A stretch of DNA of 64,000 bases. Source: Nitrososphaerota archaeon. GTDB taxonomy: Archaea > Thermoproteota > Nitrososphaeria > Nitrososphaerales > CADDZS01. The position numbers and the translations under genes are program-made. Below, piece after piece: positions 61,417 to 64,000 of this stretch. The notes under the pieces were generated by a model, which made no database searches, was not told where the DNA came from, and saw nothing but the letters and a program-made list of their open reading frames with translations. Within the stretch, counting starts at the first letter, position 1. Each line of letters opens with the position of its first letter. The stretch is taken from the NCBI GenBank assembly GCA_021325255.1, contig JAJPHP010000025.1:1-64000 (forward strand). The letters are read 5' to 3'.

Positions 61417-63381
61417 ATGTCCACCCGGACCGAGCGCAGGCTCGCCGCCATAATGTTCACGGATGTTGTCGGGTACACCTCCTTCACCGAGGCGAACGAG
61501 GCCCAGGCACTCGTTGCGCTGGAGGAGCACCGTACACTCATGCGGTCGATCTTCCCGAATTTCAACGGGAAGGAGGTCAAGACGATAGGTGATGCCTTTC
61601 TCGTAGAGTTTTCAAGCGCCCTTGAAGCGGTCAACTGCTCGGTGGAGATTCAGAAGAGATTGCGCGAGAAGAATAAACGTCTCTCCGAATCAAAGAGGCT
61701 GGTAATCCGCATAGGCGTGCACCTGGGAGATGTGGTAAAGAGCCAGGGGGACATACTCGGAGATGCTGTCAACGTTTCCTCTCGCATCGAACCACTGGCT
61801 GAACCGGGCGGGGTCTGCATCTCAGGGCAGGTCTATGACCAAGTAAGAAACAAGCTCACCCTCTCGCTTGAGAAACTTGAACCGAAAACACTGAAGAATG
61901 TCAGGTTCCCGATTGACGTTTACAGGATAGTCATGCCCTGGGAAGCCGAGGCGAGAGAAGGAACCGCGATCAACCTAGACAGGAGGAGGATCGCAGTTCT
62001 CCCCTTGAGGAACATGAGCCCGGACCCAAATGATGAGTACTTCGCGGACGGCATGACTGAGGAGCTGATCACATCACTCTCGGCAATCAAAGAGTTCACA
62101 GTGATAGCACGCACGTCAGTGATGCAGTACAAGGGAACGACTAAGCGAATAGACGAGATCGGACGCGATCTCAAGGCCGGCACGCTGATTGAGGGAAGCG
62201 TGAGAAAAGCAGGCAGCAGGATCAGAATCACGGTACAACTGATTGATGCACGTAACGAGGGCCACATCTGGGCACAGAACTACGACAAGCAGCTTGATGA
62301 CGTTTTCGCAATACAGAGCGAGGTCGCACAGAAGGTGGCAGACGCCCTAAAGATTCAGCTTGGTGAGTCAGATGTCAGGAAGATTGAAAGGGGCGCGACG
62401 AGGAACCCAGAGGCATACAACCTCTATCTGAAGGGGATGTTCTTCTGGAACAAGAGGAGTGCTGAAGCCATCCGAAAGGCTATTGATTTCTTAGAAGATG
62501 CCGTGAAACTCGATCTGAAATTTGCACTCGGATACGCAGGAATTGCCCAATGTTACAACGTGATAGCTGCAAATCATCTGGACGAGCCGGAACCGAGTTA
62601 TCGAAAAGCGAAAGAGTACTCACTGCGCGCCCTCTCTTTGGATGATGAACTGGCTGAAGCGCACGCCGTACTCGCTGGAGTGTACGGCACGCTTGACAGG
62701 GATCCTCAAAAGTCCGAGGCGCAATTTCGAAGAGCAATCGAACTCAACCCAAACTACGCCACCGCTCACCAGTGGTATTCCCAGCTCTTATCATGGATGG
62801 GTCGAATTGAAGAATCTGAGAGAGAAATCACGAAGGCGCTAGAATTAAACCCGCTTTCTCTAATCATCAACACGAACTACGGTGACCACCTCTATTACAA
62901 GAGAAAGTTTGATCTTGCCATCGCTCAGTTTCGAAAGACTATCGACATGGACCCAAGCTTCGCTCCCGCATACCATAGCCTACTTCAGGCGTATATTACT
63001 ACATCTAGATTCCCTGAAGCGCTCGAGATACTGGACGCCGTAGCCAGATTGGGTAGCCCAGCAGAAGTCAAGCTCGGGAGAGCCTACGCATACTCAGCTA
63101 TGAAAAGGAAGGAAGAGACCCACGAACTACTCACCGAAATCCAACATCAGGGTGTCGAACAGAAGGAGCTTAGCCCTTACATAATTGCGCTCATTCACTT
63201 TCAATTGGGAGAGAAAGACGAAGGATTTGAGTGGCTCGAAAGAGCGTTCAAGGATTATGACCGCACGATCAACAATATTACTGTGGATTATGAGCTTGAC
63301 GGTTTGAGATCCGACCCTCGTTACATCTCGCTTCTTGAAAGATTGGGTCTAGCGAGATATTTTCAGGATAGAGAAAGCTAA
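61417..63381 (+). CDS. class III adenylate/guanylate cyclase with TPR region
   Basis: The 654-residue protein starts with a class III cyclase domain: IMFTDVVGYTSFTEANE with metal-binding Asp16, EVKTIGDAFLVEF with substrate-type Lys55 and Asp59, and GDAVNVSSRIEPLAEPGG. A TolB/FlgO-like region follows at about residues 190-300 (RIAVLPLRNMSPDPNDEYFA, GTLIEGSVRK). The rest, from about residue 320 to 640, is TPR repeats (SEAQFRRAIELNPNYATAHQ, AIAQFRKTIDMDPSFAPAYH). This fusion is common in bacteria. Lys and Asp suggest ATP preference. The start could be ATG or GTG-like within a few codons. It has no membrane segment. Confidence 0.93.
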   Translation: MSTRTERRLAAIMFTDVVGYTSFTEANEAQALVALEEHRTLMRSIFPNFNGKEVKTIGDAFLVEFSSALEAVNCSVEIQKRLREKNKRLSESKRLVIRIGVHLGDVVKSQGDILGDAVNVSSRIEPLAEPGGVCISGQVYDQVRNKLTLSLEKLEPKTLKNVRFPIDVYRIVMPWEAEAREGTAINLDRRRIAVLPLRNMSPDPNDEYFADGMTEELITSLSAIKEFTVIARTSVMQYKGTTKRIDEIGRDLKAGTLIEGSVRKAGSRIRITVQLIDARNEGHIWAQNYDKQLDDVFAIQSEVAQKVADALKIQLGESDVRKIERGATRNPEAYNLYLKGMFFWNKRSAEAIRKAIDFLEDAVKLDLKFALGYAGIAQCYNVIAANHLDEPEPSYRKAKEYSLRALSLDDELAEAHAVLAGVYGTLDRDPQKSEAQFRRAIELNPNYATAHQWYSQLLSWMGRIEESEREITKALELNPLSLIINTNYGDHLYYKRKFDLAIAQFRKTIDMDPSFAPAYHSLLQAYITTSRFPEALEILDAVARLGSPAEVKLGRAYAYSAMKRKEETHELLTEIQHQGVEQKELSPYIIALIHFQLGEKDEGFEWLERAFKDYDRTINNITVDYELDGLRSDPRYISLLERLGLARYFQDRES

Positions 63382-63633
63382 TCTTCTCGGGTCACGACGC
63401 ATTAACGAGGCGAAGGAGTACATGTGAAAGCACATGCGTCGCTGTAGTATTGTCTCATTCCTCTGAGCACACGGGACGCAGTTCTCCCTCTTATCGCGCT
63501 ACTACCGACGCTAGAATTCGTCTCAAGTTAGGCATGAATAGGGCTGTACTGCCGCCACAGCTGAATCCTGAGCTCTAAGCCACAATTCACAGGACTTATA
63601 CTAGAGATTTTTACTGTAATTTCCTTATAGACA

Positions 63634-64000
63634 ATGAAGCTCTACTCCGTTGCTTTTTGGGTTCTGACTTTCTTCTTAATTTCTGCGTCATTTTCTGCAG
63701 CAATAAATTCCAACACGCAAACTGAGCTACACTGTCACGACCGTGGTTGCAGCTCCTCGATGAGACCGAACAGCGGTACGACCAAAGTAGTTACTCAGAA
63801 GTCAAGCTCAACGACCAAAACGTCAGTAGAGAAATCAACATCGACAAAAAGCACAACTACGAAAATAGCCTCTACAACAACTTCGTCAAGCTTGACTTCA
63901 CAGTCATCCAGCACGAGTTATCAAAAACAATCACTCATCTACCTGGCAGGGGTGAATTATAACCAGGCCGTGAAGGATTACTCCACGCGAGGCGGCATAA
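63634..64000 (+). CDS. secreted Ser/Thr-rich protein, 3' end outside the window
   Basis: From the ATG at 63634 the frame stays open to the last base. The first 24 residues are a signal peptide: MKLYSVAFWVLTFFLISASF, with a likely cut after SAA. A short Cys/His stretch (LHCHDRGCSSS) follows, then a linker of about 60 residues made of Ser, Thr and Lys (TTKTSVEKSTSTKSTTTK). The last residues (YLAGVNYNQAVKDY) look like the start of a folded domain. The layout fits an exported, perhaps glycosylated surface protein or enzyme. Function depends on the part beyond the window. Confidence 0.7.
   Translation, partial: MKLYSVAFWVLTFFLISASFSAAINSNTQTELHCHDRGCSSSMRPNSGTTKVVTQKSSSTTKTSVEKSTSTKSTTTKIASTTTSSSLTSQSSSTSYQKQSLIYLAGVNYNQAVKDYSTRGGI

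Noticed and set aside
1..64000. CRISPR array or cas genes
   Set aside because: I saw no regularly spaced direct repeats and no Cas protein signature in the window.

Overview
The window is archaeal chromosome. It carries a thermosome subunit, RtcB RNA ligase, both primase subunits next to a GINS subunit, eL42 and eS27, aIF2 alpha overlapping Nop10, TFE, Trm56, MBF1, NAC, an Lhr-type helicase, an RPA-like OB-fold protein and an A/V-type ATP synthase cluster. The gene set and the frequent TTG starts suit a TACK archaeon, and I infer a Nitrososphaeria/Thaumarchaeota relative. There is no rRNA or other lineage marker here to prove that.

Layout. 1-9 kb: thermosome, rtcB, two unrecognised proteins, a 44-aa zinc protein, a phosphoribosyltransferase/hydrolase pair, a four-CBS protein and a frameshifted nicotinate phosphoribosyltransferase. 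9.2-12.4 kb: an accessory patch with a complete 2,335-bp insertion element (9590-11924) that has inverted repeats, an 8-bp target duplication, a SWIM plus zinc-ribbon plus DDE transposase and a divergent three-gene passenger operon; strong palindromes flank it. 12.4-20.1 kb: moaC-moaB-moaE, priL-priS-GINS, eL42-eS27 and aIF2 alpha-nop10. 20.1-34 kb: mixed genes (DNA-binding candidates, NUDIX, DUF559-like nuclease, RidA, Lhr helicase, RPA-like protein, membrane protein, class II aldolase, RCK channel) with several long gene-poor gaps. 34.4-39.6 kb: an HTH-ATP-cone-NrdD-like protein followed by class II ribonucleotide reductase. 39.7-51.9 kb: pyrB, a PhoU-like protein, the ATP synthase genes (C, then H-F-E-A-B-D) interleaved with TFE-Trm56-MBF1 and PUA-NAC, a 49-aa protein, and a tRNA gene that appears to hold two introns. 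52-61 kb: an accessory stretch with five broken genes next to an intact sulfatase maturase, SagB-like nitroreductase and ABC exporter. 61.4-64 kb: a class III adenylate cyclase with TPRs and the start of a secreted Ser/Thr-rich protein.

The most unusual items are the insertion element with passenger genes; the NrdD-like protein that keeps an ATP-cone and an HTH but shows no glycyl-radical tail, beside a NrdJ that lacks its own cone; the tRNA with a D-loop insertion; and the cluster of nonsense and frameshift lesions at 52-61 kb. Three of those lesions in the window are one-base G-run indels, so sequencing error must be excluded before calling them biological.
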